Below are positions 9,684-21,736 of a stretch of 64,000 bases of DNA, piece by piece; the stretch's first letter is position 1, and the number at the start of each line of letters is the position of its first letter. Under the pieces are notes generated by a model, which saw only the letters and a program-made list of their open reading frames with translations, made no database searches and had not been told where the DNA came from. The DNA comes from Camellia lanceoleosa (taxonomy: Eukaryota; Streptophyta; Magnoliopsida; Ericales; Theaceae), in assembly GCA_025200525.1 (NCBI GenBank), contig CM045767.1:9283273-9347272 (forward strand), given 5' to 3'. The position numbers and the translations under genes are program-made.

Positions 9684-12513
9684 ATGGAGATGATGTATTA
9701 TCAGTTCCCAAGGTTTTCTCACCAGGATTCTCTGAAAATTCTGGAATCTGATATTCAACATGCCAACTCTCTGTGAGCTTTTCTTTCAACTTCAATTTCT
9801 GGGTTTTTTCTCTCTTGATTTTCTGCTCTTTTTTTTTTCCTTGTATATATGCTTATTAATTTACCCATGTTAATATATTTATATGGTCAATTTTCATTTC
9901 CCATTTTTTTTCTTGAATCATTTATTATCATCATCATCTCGAGTTGAGGAACATCTAGAACCCAATTTGGGATTCTGTGTTTATATGGTGGTTTTTAAAT
10001 ATTGTTCTGTAAGTTCAGGAATTTGTAAACCCTAAGGCTCTGTTTGGATAGTGGATTCGGGCACAATTGGGGAGGAAAAGATTTCTCCCCTCAAATTTAT
10101 GATCCAAACACGGCCTAAAGAGGATTTCATCATTTATTTTCTACTCTGACAATCCATTGTTAATATCAAAATTGCAATCTTTTTCTTGGGGTGAAATTTT
10201 TCTGCTTTTCTAGTATTGTTCAGTATTATGATGATTGGCATTCTTGTGACTGCATAGCTGGTGGGAAATTTGGGTAGGCCTGCAAATTGTATTTTAGAAA
10301 GCTTAAGAGGTGTATAGACTTCATATGTTTACTCTTATTTTTATCATAGGTTTGTTTCAGCAAAAAATATTTTCCTCCACAAAAAAGTAGAAAATGTTTT
10401 CCTATGTTTGGTTGCAACCTCAAAACTAATGTGCTAGTGGCTTGTATAGTGTTGGCGGTGGCACTCCAAAAATATTTTCCATTTTTCAAAAGTCGAAAAC
10501 GTTTTCGTCTAAATAAGTATGTTTTCTTTGATTGCGGAAAATGTTTCCGCTAAATTTCGTTTTTTGTTGTACCAAACGTCAAAAATTGCAAAAAAAATAT
10601 TTTCCCCTAAAACAAACAGGGCACTAGTTTTAAAGATACATTGATGGTATGGTGTATTACTTTTGAAACAAGAACCTGGGAGGAATGTTCAGTGCATCAT
10701 ATCAAAGCTTGAAAGCCATTGAAGTCAGGTTTCAAACTGAAAAATTCAATAGGATGTTTCACGTATAAAGAGCCTCTCATGATTGTTGAAAAATGTAGAT
10801 ATGTATGTCATTATGTTATGTGCTCTTATTTTGTTTGAGTAAATTAAAATGAAGATCTTATGTTTATTCTCATTTTTCACTTATCAAAAATAAAAAATAA
10901 TAAATAATGCAGACGCAGGCCCTAATGCGATGGTTGGCTTAATTCAATTTTTTGTGATTTTCTGGGTGTGTAGTGCTGCAGCGATTCCACGAGCCAAAGG
11001 CGGTGCACGTCTTCAGATGAAATTGGTTTACAATCACTTGGCACCTCTCTTTTTGTTTTTGCTCCAATGGATGGATTGTTCCTGCACATGTCTGCTTCCA
11101 AGATACTTGAATCTCTTTCACATACTTGTATATAAGGTTGGTTCCAAATCTCCAAATGTTGATTCTGTCATTTCTTTCCTTCAAATCAGGTCTCTTCGTG
11201 CATACTTGATAGAGTTAGAAAGATTAGACCGTCTACTATTGCAACGAGGGTTGTTCATTCACTCTAAAGATAGAGAAATTAGGAACTATTGTTGAATGGA
11301 TGTTAGGACTTAGGAGTGTTTGTATTTATTCTGTGTGCAGGTATACACAGACGGGCGACCAAAGATTTCCACACATGGAAGAAAGGCCACCATTATGGAC
11401 TTCTATGGTGTGTAGATAATCCGCTTTTAAACTTTTTTGAAGAGGGTTAGGAAATCATTTTATTTTATCTCCTATTGATTCTAACCAAAATCTATTGTTT
11501 GAGCACAACATGAATTTGTATTCTCAAATGATATTAGAAGCATCTGCAGACGACGCGGAAATTCCATTTTCTCTGTGATTAAAGATTTTCTCTAGAAAAG
11601 TAAAGGAATAGTGAAATCTCAAAATTTACGATCAATTCATTCAATATTTCCTTTATTGGAGGACAAATTTTCACATATAAATTATGTATTAGATATACTA
11701 ATACCCTGCTCCATCCATCTGGAAATCTTGGTTCAATGTCTACGGGTAGAAGATGCCTCTTCTTTGTATTTATTTCGATTCTTTCTCCACCAGTATCGTA
11801 ATTGGAATAGTCTTATTACTCCAAAGAAATATAAAAGAAATCAAAGATTATTCTTATTCCTATATAATTTTCATATATGTATGCGTATACGAATCTATGT
11901 TTGTTTTCCTCTGGTTTATGCACTTATTATGCTCGTCTTTCCTTTGGAAAAAAAAAAAAAACTCAAATTGCAGCTGTTATATTGCCATCTCTTCAGCGAC
12001 TCCATGTTGACTTGGTGGAGTCAGACTACGCCAAAGATGAGAATCCAGACACAGAGATCATTGGAAAGAAGAGACCAGAGGGAGGTTATAGGTTTTCCAA
12101 TATTGACTTGGAAAGGGAAGACGAATGTGGGATTTGCTTGGAGCCTTGCACCAAAATGGTATTGCCTAATTGCTGTCATGCAATGTGCATCAATTGTTAC
12201 CGCGATTGGTAAACTCTACATGTCCTATAGTTCTCTTACAAAGTTTACGTGTTTCTCATATTGTTCTTCATTCTGTTCCTGAAAACTCTTTCTGACTTGT
12301 AGGAACATGAGATCAGAGTCATGCCCATTTTGTCGTGGTAGCATAAAGAGAGTCAAATCGAGAGACTTATGGGTCCTTACTTGTAGCGATGATGTGGTTG
12401 ACACTAAAACAGTTTCCACGGAGGACTTGTTGTGTTTCTACCACTATATCAGCAGCTTGCCAAAAGATTCCCCAGAAGCCTTCTTCTTAATGCAATACGA
12501 ATACCTACTTTGA
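9684..12513 (+). CDS. RING-type (C3HC4) E3 ubiquitin ligase, AIRP2-like, 5 exons
   Basis: Exons 9684-9772, 10974-11136, 11341-11407, 11974-12208 and 12303-12513 join in one frame to 254 residues; every intron is GT-AG and the phases agree. The N-terminus has [16 protein letters not shown] and exon 2 has [20 protein letters not shown], the hallmark of the plant family containing Arabidopsis AIRP2, a cytosolic E3 ligase acting positively in abscisic-acid signalling. The C-terminal RING has ligands C158, C161, C173, H175, C178, C181, C192 and C195, all present, followed by the family's [10 protein letters not shown] segment. Length matches the family (about 240-250). The start is the first ATG after a GA-rich leader. 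It probably transfers ubiquitin from an E2 to unknown substrates. The ABA role is inference from the homologue; another member of this small family may be the true orthologue. Confidence 0.93.
10036..10115. mobile_element. Tourist-like MITE in intron 1 of the RING gene
   Basis: 80-bp element with inverted ends GGCTCTGTTTGGAT and ATCCAAACACGGCC flanked by TAA on both sides, the 3-bp duplication of PIF/Harbinger (Tourist) elements. Three bases can match by chance, but the termini are typical. Confidence 0.7.
10357..10622. repeat. Possible MITE in intron 1 (imperfect inverted repeat)
   Basis: AAAAAATATTTTCCTCC near the left recurs inverted as AAATATTTTCCCC near the right, with repeated GAAAA(C/T)GTTTTC words between and AAACAAACAGGGC at the right edge. 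No target duplication resolved. Confidence 0.35.
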
Positions 12514-12568
12514 TCTCAAGTAAACGAGAAAATTATTCACCAAAAAAAGTAAATGAGAAAATTGTGTA

Positions 12569-12601
<33 letters not shown>

Positions 12602-12735
12602 CCTTCGAATGTAAATACAGAGAATTTCGGAAAGATTGTTACATGGAAATGATCACTTTCTTTGTTGTACATGTTGATTGTTATTAAATGTCAGTGTAGA
12701 ATACATGTTAATAAATTTCTTACTTTTGAGACTTG
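12514..12735 (+). other. 3' untranslated region of the RING gene
   Basis: After TGA there is a 27-base A run (12575-12601), then AATAAA-like words (TTAATAAATT at 12708) that could direct polyadenylation near 12730. The exact end is not visible. Confidence 0.45.
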
Positions 12736-12919
12736 TGTTTTTACTTCTATTGTTTGCTTGATGATAATGAATGAGAGTGCACGTATTGATTTATTGGAAG
12801 GAAGTGAATTGTAATTTATTTACAAGATCTCTATTTGCAAAATTGTTTTGGTTTTGTAGAGAAATAGTTTGGGGTTCTATTGATCTCCATTTGCAAATTG
12901 TATGTTTCTCCATCTAGTG

Positions 12920-13052
12920 ATGGATGCAATTTTATTATAAAATTACGTAAGTTAAATATAAATTCGCATAAATTTATTCATAAAAGGTAAAATTATGCGA
13001 ATTTATATTTAACTTACGTATTTTATAAAATCACTTATGTAGAGTTGCATAC
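12920..13052. repeat. Near-perfect palindrome (small MITE candidate)
   Basis: TACGTAAGTTAAATATAAAT and the following TTCGCATAA recur as an exact inverted copy about 20 bp later; the outer flanks (GGATGCAATTTTATTATAAAA and TTTTATAAAATCAC...GTTGCATAC) also pair. The arms are about 55 bp. Confidence 0.65.
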
Positions 13053-16000
13053 GATGCCCATACACAACGGAGCATCCATGTCCTCTCAGTCGCGCAAAGT
13101 AGTTTGACTCCTTGCGATGTTATTAAATGAGCTGATTATACTTCTGTTGGAAAGTTTTTGGATACAGGGAAGTGAAATATAATTTGATATGCAATTTGGA
13201 TACAGGGAAGTGAAATAAAATTTTACAGTTTTAAAGTATGATTCATTTGAACACCAAAAAAAACTGAAATTGAAAAATTTTACAGATTTTTTTCGTCTAT
13301 AACTAAAATTCAAAAATAATTTATTCAGAATTTGAAAAATTTCTCCATTAAAACAAGAAAAGAGAAGTGTGTAATAGAGGAAAAGTAGAAAAATTGAGAG
13401 ATCGAAAGAAAGAGGCAGATATAGAGGAGGATTGCACTTCGACAATTATTTTTGGTTTAGATCTAATCGAAACTAATGTAGATTTACTTATCTTTTTCAC
13501 CGAAAATTCATCTCCTTTATCGTCGGTGAGGGCGAAGTAAAGAATTGGTGGTCGATGGTTGCTTGTGAATCCCAATCGATGGTGGTCGCCAATGACTATA
13601 TATTAGAAACAGAAAAAGAAGGAAGACATGATTGTCGGTCATTAGATATTAGAAAGAGAAAGAAAAAGAAAAAGAGAATAAGGAAAACACTCAAGACCTT
13701 TATGTCTACTCAAAAAGTAATGGGATTAAATAGAATAAACACCTTTTAAAGAAGACATGCGACTAATTTGTCCTTGTTTTAAATGATAATAATTGGCTCA
13801 ACCCCAATGGAATGGATTGACCCATTTGATTGGGCCATGTGTGTGAGTTAATGAGCTTGGCGGTTCATGAATTAAGTTTGTGCACAGGAATTACTCTTAT
13901 AGACAGTTTGGATTACAGGCTAATGGGATGACTGGCTTGGGCTCTTTCGTGCCACATTCATGAAAAAAAGTTAAGACTTTACTTATTAAAATTTGTCATC
14001 AACTTGATTTTTTTTCCTTCTAAATTTGCACTAAATTGTTATTTTTCCTAATTTATTCTGCAATGTGAATTGACTTTCTTTTAAACTTGAAGCAGAATCA
14101 GAGGATGTACTTGAAACTGTAGGAAAGGGAAAATGAATTATGAAAATTTTCCCAAATAATAATTACCTAATTTGTAAGATAAGTGTTTAAAATGGTTGAC
14201 TATATATACTTTAAAAAAAACAAAGGTGTCTGAAGTACGGTAGTGACGATGGCAAAATTGGACAGTAGTGATGGGAACGACGTCAACCGTGACGGCGGGT
14301 TTTGATACAGATCTTGTTTGGATTGATGTAGATCTAATTTTTCAAATCACATCTATGAGAAGATTGGTGGTTTTCCGTAAATCGTAATTAATTTTTTGGC
14401 GAATTTATTTTTGTTGTTTTATTGTTTAGTTGTTTGTTTGGCGGATTTTATTGTTTTTATTTTACTCTGTATATTGTTTATTTTATTTTAATATTTGGTT
14501 TTAATTTTTAGAATTCGATTTTCTGAAAATTACTTTTTTATTTTTTGTAATTTTAGTGAATTTTTTAATATTTTAAGTAATTTAATACGTTGGAGACTAA
14601 ATTAACACATTTAAAATATTGAGGATCAAAATAGCACAAGACGCACATACTTTAAGCACAAATAATGTCATTAACCATTAAAAAAAAAAAAGACAAAAGA
14701 CAAAACAAAGCCTAACTCAGATTTGCAAAATCTAAATAAATAATTGAATATTTGCCAGCTGCAATTAAGAAAAACACAGGCATTGAAGATATAAGTAATG
14801 GGCCCTGTATATCAATAGTCACTCAAGATTTTTTTTTAATCTTTTAATTAAATATTAAAATAAGATATTTATCTTATGGTGCCTTTGAAAATTGAAGTCG
14901 GTAACAATCAAAATATTTTGAATTTTTTTTAATAAACTTTAAATGATAAACTAAATGACCTAACCCAACAGTTAAGTACAGTAATAATAAATTGAAAGAA
15001 CACTTAGATTTTATCATTTAGCAGAAAATAGTAAGGAAGAATTGAGGTTGGTGCAACAACTTTTTGTTGCATGCAAGGATTGGTCCCTCGACAACCTTAC
15101 TAAATCATTTTTAAATGTACTATGCTAATAATAATATTAGCTGATGAAAGACAGCAAATCTTCCAACCTAATCTATACAATCCACGTCTACTTACTTAAT
15201 TTTAGCGTCAAATTAATATCTAAAAAAATTGTTTAGCACTCTATTTATTTTTATTAATATATCATTAAATGGAGAATTGCCAACCTCATAGGCCCATTAT
15301 GTACCCCATTTTTCTTTCATTTCATTTTCCACAGAACTTTAATTTTGCAATTTTAAAAGGGTTAATTGCACTGTAATCCCTTAACTATTAGCAAATATCA
15401 TTTTATCTCCCTCATTTATGAATCCGTATATATATATATATTGACCCCCTTAACTATGAAAATTGTATAGATGCATCCCTTTTAGAGGGGTCTAGAGAGT
15501 GAAAGTGATATATTTTTATAGTTTGAAGTGGTTAAAATGTATGAGTTCATAATAAAATGATATTCATTAATAATTTAGGGTCTTAGTGTAAATAACCTAT
15601 TTTAAAACTAGTGAGCCATTCATGTACTATTTAACATGTGTTTTAAATGTTATTTTTCTTTATATTTATTTTTTATTTTTTTATAATTTATTTTTTCTGT
15701 GTCCATAGGCCATACCCTTACCAAATCATTGACCTATGCATTTCTAGGACCCATCCAAATGAAAGTAATCAACATCCAAGGCCCATATATCACCTGATCA
15801 TGGTATATTATATTAATTAAGGTGTGCATCATGTGGTATGATGATAATGAAGTTAAGAATTTAAATTATTTCTTACTTTATTACTAATTAATGTTTTTCT
15901 TTCTCGATAAATTTGTCAAATTTTTTTTTGGTTATATTATAGATGAATCCTTTTCTACACTAACCCTAACCAAGGCAACAATGAATATGAAAATATTTTT

Positions 16001-16157
16001 TATAGTATTTGAACCTACAATCTCACAGTATCAACTATTACTACATGATTGTTGAACCAACTGCAAAGATTACCGATAAATTTGTCTACAATGCTAACAC
16101 TCACACATATTCTATTACTTCTTTAGGCGTAAATATCTTACAATTAGCACAAGGTAT
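13053..16157. other. Intergenic region
   Basis: No gene supported. AT-rich, with a short direct duplication of TTTGGATACAGGGAAGTGAA at about 13150 and 13195, and a block at 15470-15800 shared with 26480-27265. Confidence 0.55.
15470..15800. repeat. Left part of the duplicated block (copy A)
   Basis: The sequence from GGGGTCTAGAGAG through CATAGGCCATACCCTTACC to CCCATATATCACC is closely matched at 26490-26870 and again at 26870-27265 plus 28486-28500. Here it is uninterrupted and so serves as the empty site for the insertion at 27266-28485. Confidence 0.8.
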
Positions 16158-16791
16158 TATTAGCTCCATAAATCTGTAATTTTTATTATTTATATAATTG
16201 CAGGACACGTGGCATCCTTATATTCATTTGGAAGTTAAAAGAAGTTATAGAGATGATGGAGAATATGAAGGACAAAGTGGATGAGTGGAAGGACACATGG
16301 CAAGACAAGAATGAAGATGGAAGAAATGGGTAATTACTAAGTAGTTATTGTTGTATTTTTTCCTCTATAAATAGCCATTAATAGCTACATTGTAAAGATC
16401 CGGAACTCAAATAAAAGACAGTTGATTTCAATATTTCTTGTCATTTTCCTTATCTTAGGAGTAGTTTAACATAGATTTATATTTCGAAATATTTATTTTC
16501 AGGACTTTCATTTCGAAGCATTTCATGCACTTCCTTTTCGAAGCATAGGAGTAGAGGTAAGTAATTATTACTTTGATTGTTCACTCAATCATCTTTCTCC
16601 ATCTCCCTTTCTTCTTTTAATTTTTCTTTTCTCTATACTTTGGCAATTTTGAAGTCCTCTTTGTTGAGGCAAAAGAATCGTCAACACAATCGCTTGATAA
16701 TTGGCTTGAATTTAATCTGTAAAGATTTTTCAATCCTTGCTGGCACGCTCGCATTTATAATATTTTTCTTCGTAGGAAAAATAAGTCAACA
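16158..16791 (+). repeat. 5' LTR
   Basis: 634 bp; matches 18343-18974. Contains GGACACGTGGCATCC near its left end, TATAAATA at 16366 and CATTTCGAAGCATTTC words. Confidence 0.88.
16366..16373 (+). promoter_or_regulatory. TATA box of the LTR promoter
   Basis: CTCTATAAATAGCC, a strong plant TATA box, conserved at 18549 in the other LTR. Confidence 0.7.
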
Positions 16792-16828
16792 ATTTTTGGC
16801 ACGCCCGAAGGATAGCCAAGTGTAAGAA

Positions 16829-17514
16829 ATGAAACACAATTTGGATTTCGCCAATCGAACTTGTCAATTTGAAATATATTGGCGTGAAAGAAAAATTTTG
16901 GATCTTCAAGAAGAGATCCATTTTCTTGATGAAATAAACTTTCATCTATTACAATATTATTTGGTGGAAGAAAAAAGACACCAATTCATTAACTTGATAT
17001 GGAAATTTGCCAATGTAATGATGAGTTATCAACTCTCACTACCAAGTCTTTAACTGAGGCTTTAATGGCCGGAATTGATGAATTTTTTCAGAATTTTTCC
17101 ATAGTTGAAAATAGCAAAAGCAAAGAGTTGATTTCATCAATGGCTCGGGGGGTTCAAGAGTTTGTTTTTAAAGAGCCAAGTTATGAAGTTAACACAACGA
17201 AAGAGCATGTTCTTGAGCCAAATTTGGCTAAAAATGCTGTTCCATGTATGACTCGGGGCGTCCAAAAATCAAATTTTAGAGAGTCAAGTCATGAAAATAA
17301 CATATTTATGGGTGATTTTCATAAACCATTAATGGCTAACATGGAAAAACAACCCACTTTGCTAAATAATTATGAAAATCAATTCGGCGAAAATTTTGTT
17401 TTTAAAACAAACATGGTCAAGAATGATGAACAAGCCACTGTTCATGAATTCAAATTTTTGACATTTTTCAAAATGTCAAAAAGTATGAATTTTCATGGTC
17501 ACACTATACCATGA
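16829..17514 (+). pseudogene. Degenerate internal ORF of the LARD element
   Basis: Two overlapping open pieces, 16829-17053 and 16999-17514, in different frames. The first is rich in charged helical residues (RERKILDLQEEIHFLDE); the second repeats a MARGVQ/MTRGVQ motif twice (about residues 48 and 84 of that piece). I do not recognise it as a standard gag domain; its position between LTRs suggests a gag-like or element-specific protein. Confidence 0.45.
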
Positions 17515-17742
17515 CTTTTGGTGTTCAAAATCCTTTTTGGATTTGTGGTTCACATCAAAATATAATTCTAATGATGTGGCTAATAAAATTAACAAATTGT
17601 TCTTATGAGTTCGAAGCACTAAGAACAAGGGATGATCATTTAAAATGCATGAATTTGGCTAGAAAAAGCCTATGCATTTAAATAAATAGTTGAGATTGGC
17701 TTATCTTTTCAAATTGATGGCCAATTGTTTGTATGTACAGTC

Positions 17743-18060
17743 AAAACATCGAAGATACATTCAAGAATCAAGAGTTGTTTCAAGGTTGATTACTTAGCCG
17801 GTTGTATAAAGCTTTGCGAGATACATTCGAAGAATCAAGAGTTGTTTCGAAGGTTGATTACTTCACCTTCGAAACTATATAAAGCTTTGAAGATACATTC
17901 GAAGCATCAAGAGTTGTTTCGAAGGTTGATTACTTCACCTTCTTAACTGTATAAAGCTTTGAAGATACATTCGAAGCATCAAGAGTTGTTTCAAAGGTTG
18001 ATTACTTCACCTTCGAAACTGTATAAAGCTTCGAAGAAACATTTGAAGCGTCAAGCCTAA
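17743..18060 (+). repeat. 72-bp tandem array inside the LARD element
   Basis: About four and a half copies of a unit with GATACATTCGAAGCATCAAG, GTTGTTTCGAAGGTTGATTA and TATAAAGCTT; the repeat starts fall at about 17755, 17821, 17893, 17965 and 18037, so the period is 72 except the first (66). Confidence 0.85.
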
Positions 18061-18342
18061 CCTTGAAACTTCATTGTAAGTATCATCATCCTATATCAAT
18101 GCTTCCAACCTTTGAGGGGTGATGTTGTTCCTTCAAAACTGTGCCGCAAGACCTTCGAATGATGAATTTGGTTTTTTATACCACATTCGAAGCTTGTTAT
18201 TGGTCATCTAGTTATAATTTCATACTCATTTGAAGCACCTTATTGGTGTTGTTATATCATTCGAAGTACTTTGTTGCTTAGATTAGTCATGTGGTTCGCC
18301 CTTCAAAAATTCAAGTAAATATCATTTTTAAGGGCATGGTAA

Positions 18343-18974
18343 TGTTAGCACCATAAATCTATAATTTTTATTATTTATATAATTGCGGACACGTAGCATC
18401 CTCTTATTCATTTGGAAGTTAAAAGAAGTTATAGAGATGATAGAGAATATGAAGGACAAAGTGGATGAGTGGAAGGACACATGGCAAGACAAGAATGAAG
18501 ATGGAAGAAATGGGTAGTTACTAAGTAGTTATTCTTTGTTTTTTCCTCTATAAATAGCCATTAATGGCTACATTGTAAAGATCCGGAACTCAAATCAAAG
18601 ACAGTTGATTTCAATATTTCTTGTCATTTTCCTTATCTTAGGAGTAGTTTAATATAGATTTATATTTCGAAACATTTATTTTTAGCACTTTCATTTCGAA
18701 ACATTTCATGCACTTCCTTTTTGAAGCATAGGAGTAGGGGTAAATAATTATTACTTTGATTGTTCACTCAATCATCTTTCTCCATTTCCCTTTCTTCTTT
18801 TAATTTTTCTTTTCTCTACACTTTAGCAATTTTGAAGTTCTCTTTGTTGAGGCAAAAGAACCGTCAACACAATCGTTTGATAATTGGCTTGAATTTAATC
18901 TGTAAGGATTTTTTAATCCTTGTTGGCACGTTCGCATTTATAATATTTTCCTTCGTAGGAAAAATAAGTCAACA
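18343..18974 (+). repeat. 3' LTR
   Basis: 632 bp, TGTTAGCACC to AAGTCAACA, followed by the GGTAT duplication. Confidence 0.88.
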
Positions 18975-19149
18975 GGTATATCAGGGAAAACAAAAAATAA
19001 GTTTTATTTTTCTTTTGTGTTATGAAAATGAAAAAACAAACAAACAAACAAAGCTCAAGAGAGGATTACAAGTTTTCATGTACAGTCCCAAATTAGATAC
19101 GTGTGGCATCTATTGATTTTTTTACCTTTTTAACCCTATGTTTTTTGTT

Positions 19150-19431
19150 TGTGAGGTATTTTTTTATTTTGTTTTTTTGGCCATAGTGAACTTTTTAATG
19201 CAAAACAAAAAATGTACTTTTTAGATTCATCAATGAAACAAAATTTTAAATTAAAAAATGCTAAAATTTAAAAGAAAAAAAAAATCACTAAAGGCAAAAG
19301 ATGCACATTTTTTTGGCTTATTTTTTGTTAATTTTTATTTTTGTTTCTTGAATTTGTCCCAAAAGAAAGAACTTTTGATCTGCATTAAGAAAAAGTCCAC
19401 CAAGAAAAAAAAATCCAAATATAAGGCCATC
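19150..19431. repeat. Duplicated block (copy A), next segment
   Basis: CATAGTGAACTTTTTAATGC onward through AAAATGCTAAAATTTAAAAG to AATCCAAATATAA is repeated at 28505-28750. It is contiguous there with the segments found here at 15470-15800 and 20867 onward, so this copy has been opened by insertions. Confidence 0.8.
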
Positions 19432-20866
19432 TCCAATTAACCAAATTTGTTATCAAATTTAAATTTGGTGAAAAAGTACATTTTTTTTTTTTTTTTTGTT
19501 CTCTAATGATTTTATCAAAATCTTTACCAAACTGAAGAGGTAGGCCATCTTTCACCAATTTGCGTTCACGTTGCGGGTGGGACCCACTGGATGACCGGCC
19601 GGACGTCCGGCCAGTTGTGATCATCTGGTTAACTGAACAATTTACATAACACAGCCATGGTTTGGACTCTAAACTGGCTTGCAACAATATTAGTAGCACT
19701 ATATATTTGTATTTCTCTTTAACTTTGTAGCTGTATCGTCTGTGTGTAGATAGGAAATGGGTGTTATGATTCCAAGGAATCTAAACCCAAACTAAAAATC
19801 TCTTCACAGCAACAAGAATCGCATCGTCGTCGCATCTGGGGTCCGCTAGATTTGCCAAACATCTCTTTTCTTTATGAAAAATCAGCCTTTTCGATTTCAA
19901 AATCACAAAAGTACGCCTTTTTTCCCTCATAATCTTTCTTCTCCTTTTCATAGTCCATGGCTTGATACTGTATTTGTGAGCTTTGGCGAAAATGGATCTT
20001 TCCATTTGTGGGTTTTGCATTTTATGGATTTGTGGTTCACACATTGGTAATGTTGGGTTCTCGCTGATTTTGGGTTCTTTTTTTTATTAATGGGTTTTGC
20101 AGTGAAGGGATTGATTTCAAATGAGTATTTCATAAATTTCTAATATCTATACTTAGCTTGGTCTGATGTGTTGTTGTTGTCGTTGTTGTTTATGATATGA
20201 GTCTGATTCTCTCTGGCTAGCATTTTATGTTTCTAGCATTGGGGTTCTGATTCATTTGTTGTTTTTAAAATGTCTTTTGGTTGACAATTTGTGTCTGGGT
20301 TTGAGGGTTCTGCAATTGATTATTATTATTGCCTCACAGAATTGGAGGGCTTTTCGGTTCTAGGATTTCAGCATTGTTTGGATTCATAGAAATTTTTGTC
20401 TATGGGTTTTCATGCTCAGAATTGAAACAAAAGGAAAGTTTGTATTGTTGAATTTGGGTAGTGTTCTTGCTGGGAAAGGAGAGAAGACATCCATTTATGG
20501 ATTGCTGTCGCAGCTGCTGGTGCCGGCTATGTAACCAAGCGTTGGAAGAAGAATCGTTTGAGGACAGGGAAAGATCAGTAGAATTTTCTTCTGGGGATTC
20601 CAAGTTTGTGAAACTTGAATCACCACCTTCCATGGCCCACCTTTGTGACAAGAGCTGTTCTTCCCAAACCTTATAGGGAAACATGTTTTTTTCATTTACT
20701 ATTGTCGGTTGATCGGCCGATCGTGTTCCCAGACAAACTGTATTTTATTGACAGCTACAAATTCATTGTTGAAATGACTGATATCAAATAGATGAATTTA
20801 TACTTTTTTTTTTTTTTTTTACTCAAATTTAATGAAATATTTGGTGAACCATTAAAGACGTCTTAA
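19432..20866. mobile_element. Inverted-repeat element carrying a gene fragment (Pack-MULE candidate)
   Basis: Absent from the paralogous block at 28745, where the flanks are joined. The left end (AAGGCCATCTCCAATTAACC) and the reverse of the right end (AAGACGTCTTTAATGGTTCA) are related over about 45 bp. No clear target duplication was found, which lowers confidence in the exact ends. The interior, from about 19730 to 20690, has less AT-rich, exon-like sequence. Confidence 0.55.
20461..20676 (+). pseudogene. Decayed fragment of a host gene inside the inserted element
   Basis: Two frames each carry protein-like sequence: one reads HLWIAVAAAGAGYVTKRWKK (about 20495-20555) and stops soon after, the other continues with FSSGDSKFVKLESPPSMAH (about 20580-20640) to a TAG at 20674. 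The join needs a frameshift, so the coding capacity is broken. The hydrophobic AAAGAGY stretch suggests a membrane-anchored N-terminus. I do not recognise the parent gene with certainty. Confidence 0.4.
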
Positions 20867-21131
20867 AAAGTTATATTTAATGAAATCAAATGACAACCAT
20901 GACCAATCAACGAAGAAGTGTTTATTTAATTTGTAGTATTGACAAGTTTAGAACCTACTAAAGATCTTGTCGGGGGCATCCAAATCTTCTTATCTTAAAT
21001 CTTTTTGTCATTTTTTCTGTTCTTCTGATCCAAACAAGCTCTTGAATCACTATATTTAGATATTTAGGAGAAAAAAGATGAGAAAATAAATGATTAGGAG
21101 AGAAAAGAAGAAAAAATAAATGATTTGTTAA

Positions 21132-21381
21132 GGTTTTATTTGAGAAGTTGATTATTTTAGTTAGCTATTTGCATTTTTAATTATTTTAGTCTAGCTAAAA
21201 AAGTTATGTTTGAGAAGTTAATTGACTTTTTTTTTTTTTTTTTTGGTGGTTGATTTGATGGCTGTGAGAGAAAAAATAAAATGATTATAGGTTAGATGTG
21301 ACATTTTATTTTATTAACTATTTAAATTTATTTTATCTTTTAGTGATCTATTTTAACTCAATTTTCTTTTCAAACAAAGCC
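21132..21381. mobile_element. Tourist-like MITE
   Basis: Ends GGTTTTATTTGAGAAGTT and CTTTTCAAACAAAGCC are inverted and flanked by TAA on both sides. A homologous copy stands at 30187-30450 in the duplicated block, so it predates the duplication. Confidence 0.65.
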
Positions 21382-21585
21382 TAAGTTAGGAGAGAAAAGA
21401 AAGGAAGAGACAAGCTTGAGATTTATCTCCACTTGTTTAGTTAAAATTGAGAGAAAAAAAACAATCCAATCTTGTTTGAAAAAACTATATAAAAGAAAAA
21501 GTAAAAATCTTACAAATTATATTATCAAAATATCATTTTATTTTTTTAGTACCTAGATAGAAAATTTTGATATTATATAAAATTA

Positions 21586-21736
21586 CAACACTGGTAGAGA
21601 GCCTTAAATTCAGTGGCTCAAATGGTTCAAATTGTCCAAAACTGCGTCGTTTTGGGCACAACACAACACAAAATTACGTCGTTTTACTCAATTTGAACCA
21701 TTTAAGCCACCTTTTTTAGGGCCCCAAACATTATTC
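21586..21736. mobile_element. 151-bp foldback MITE with perfect 9-bp target duplication
   Basis: Flanked by ATAAAATTA at 21577-21585 and 21737-21745. The corresponding site near 30662 in copy 2 has the target once and no insert. The arms pair around GTGGCTCAAATGGTTCAAAT / ATTTGAACCATTTAAGCCAC, and the centre has CGTCGTTTT words. Same family as 34990-35141. The 9-bp duplication points to Mutator-like transposition. Confidence 0.85.

Larger units (their letters stand above)
16158..18974 (+). mobile_element. Short LTR retrotransposon without pol (LARD/TRIM-like)
   Basis: LTRs at 16158-16791 and 18343-18974 are near-identical in layout, ending GTCAACA. A perfect 5-bp duplication GGTAT (16153-16157 and 18975-18979) flanks the whole 2.8-kb unit. 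Each LTR has a TATAAATA box (16366, 18549), which gives the + orientation. Immediately after the left LTR is ATTTTTGGCACGCCCGAAGG, a candidate primer-binding site; I cannot assign the tRNA. The interior holds a broken reading frame and a 72-bp tandem array but no pol genes, so it is non-autonomous. The first LTR starts TATTAGC where the other has TGTTAGC. Confidence 0.88.

Noticed and set aside
11611..12282. 223-codon open frame overlapping the RING gene
   Set aside because: It reads intron 3 and exon 4 in the wrong frame; the RING cysteines are only in the spliced frame.
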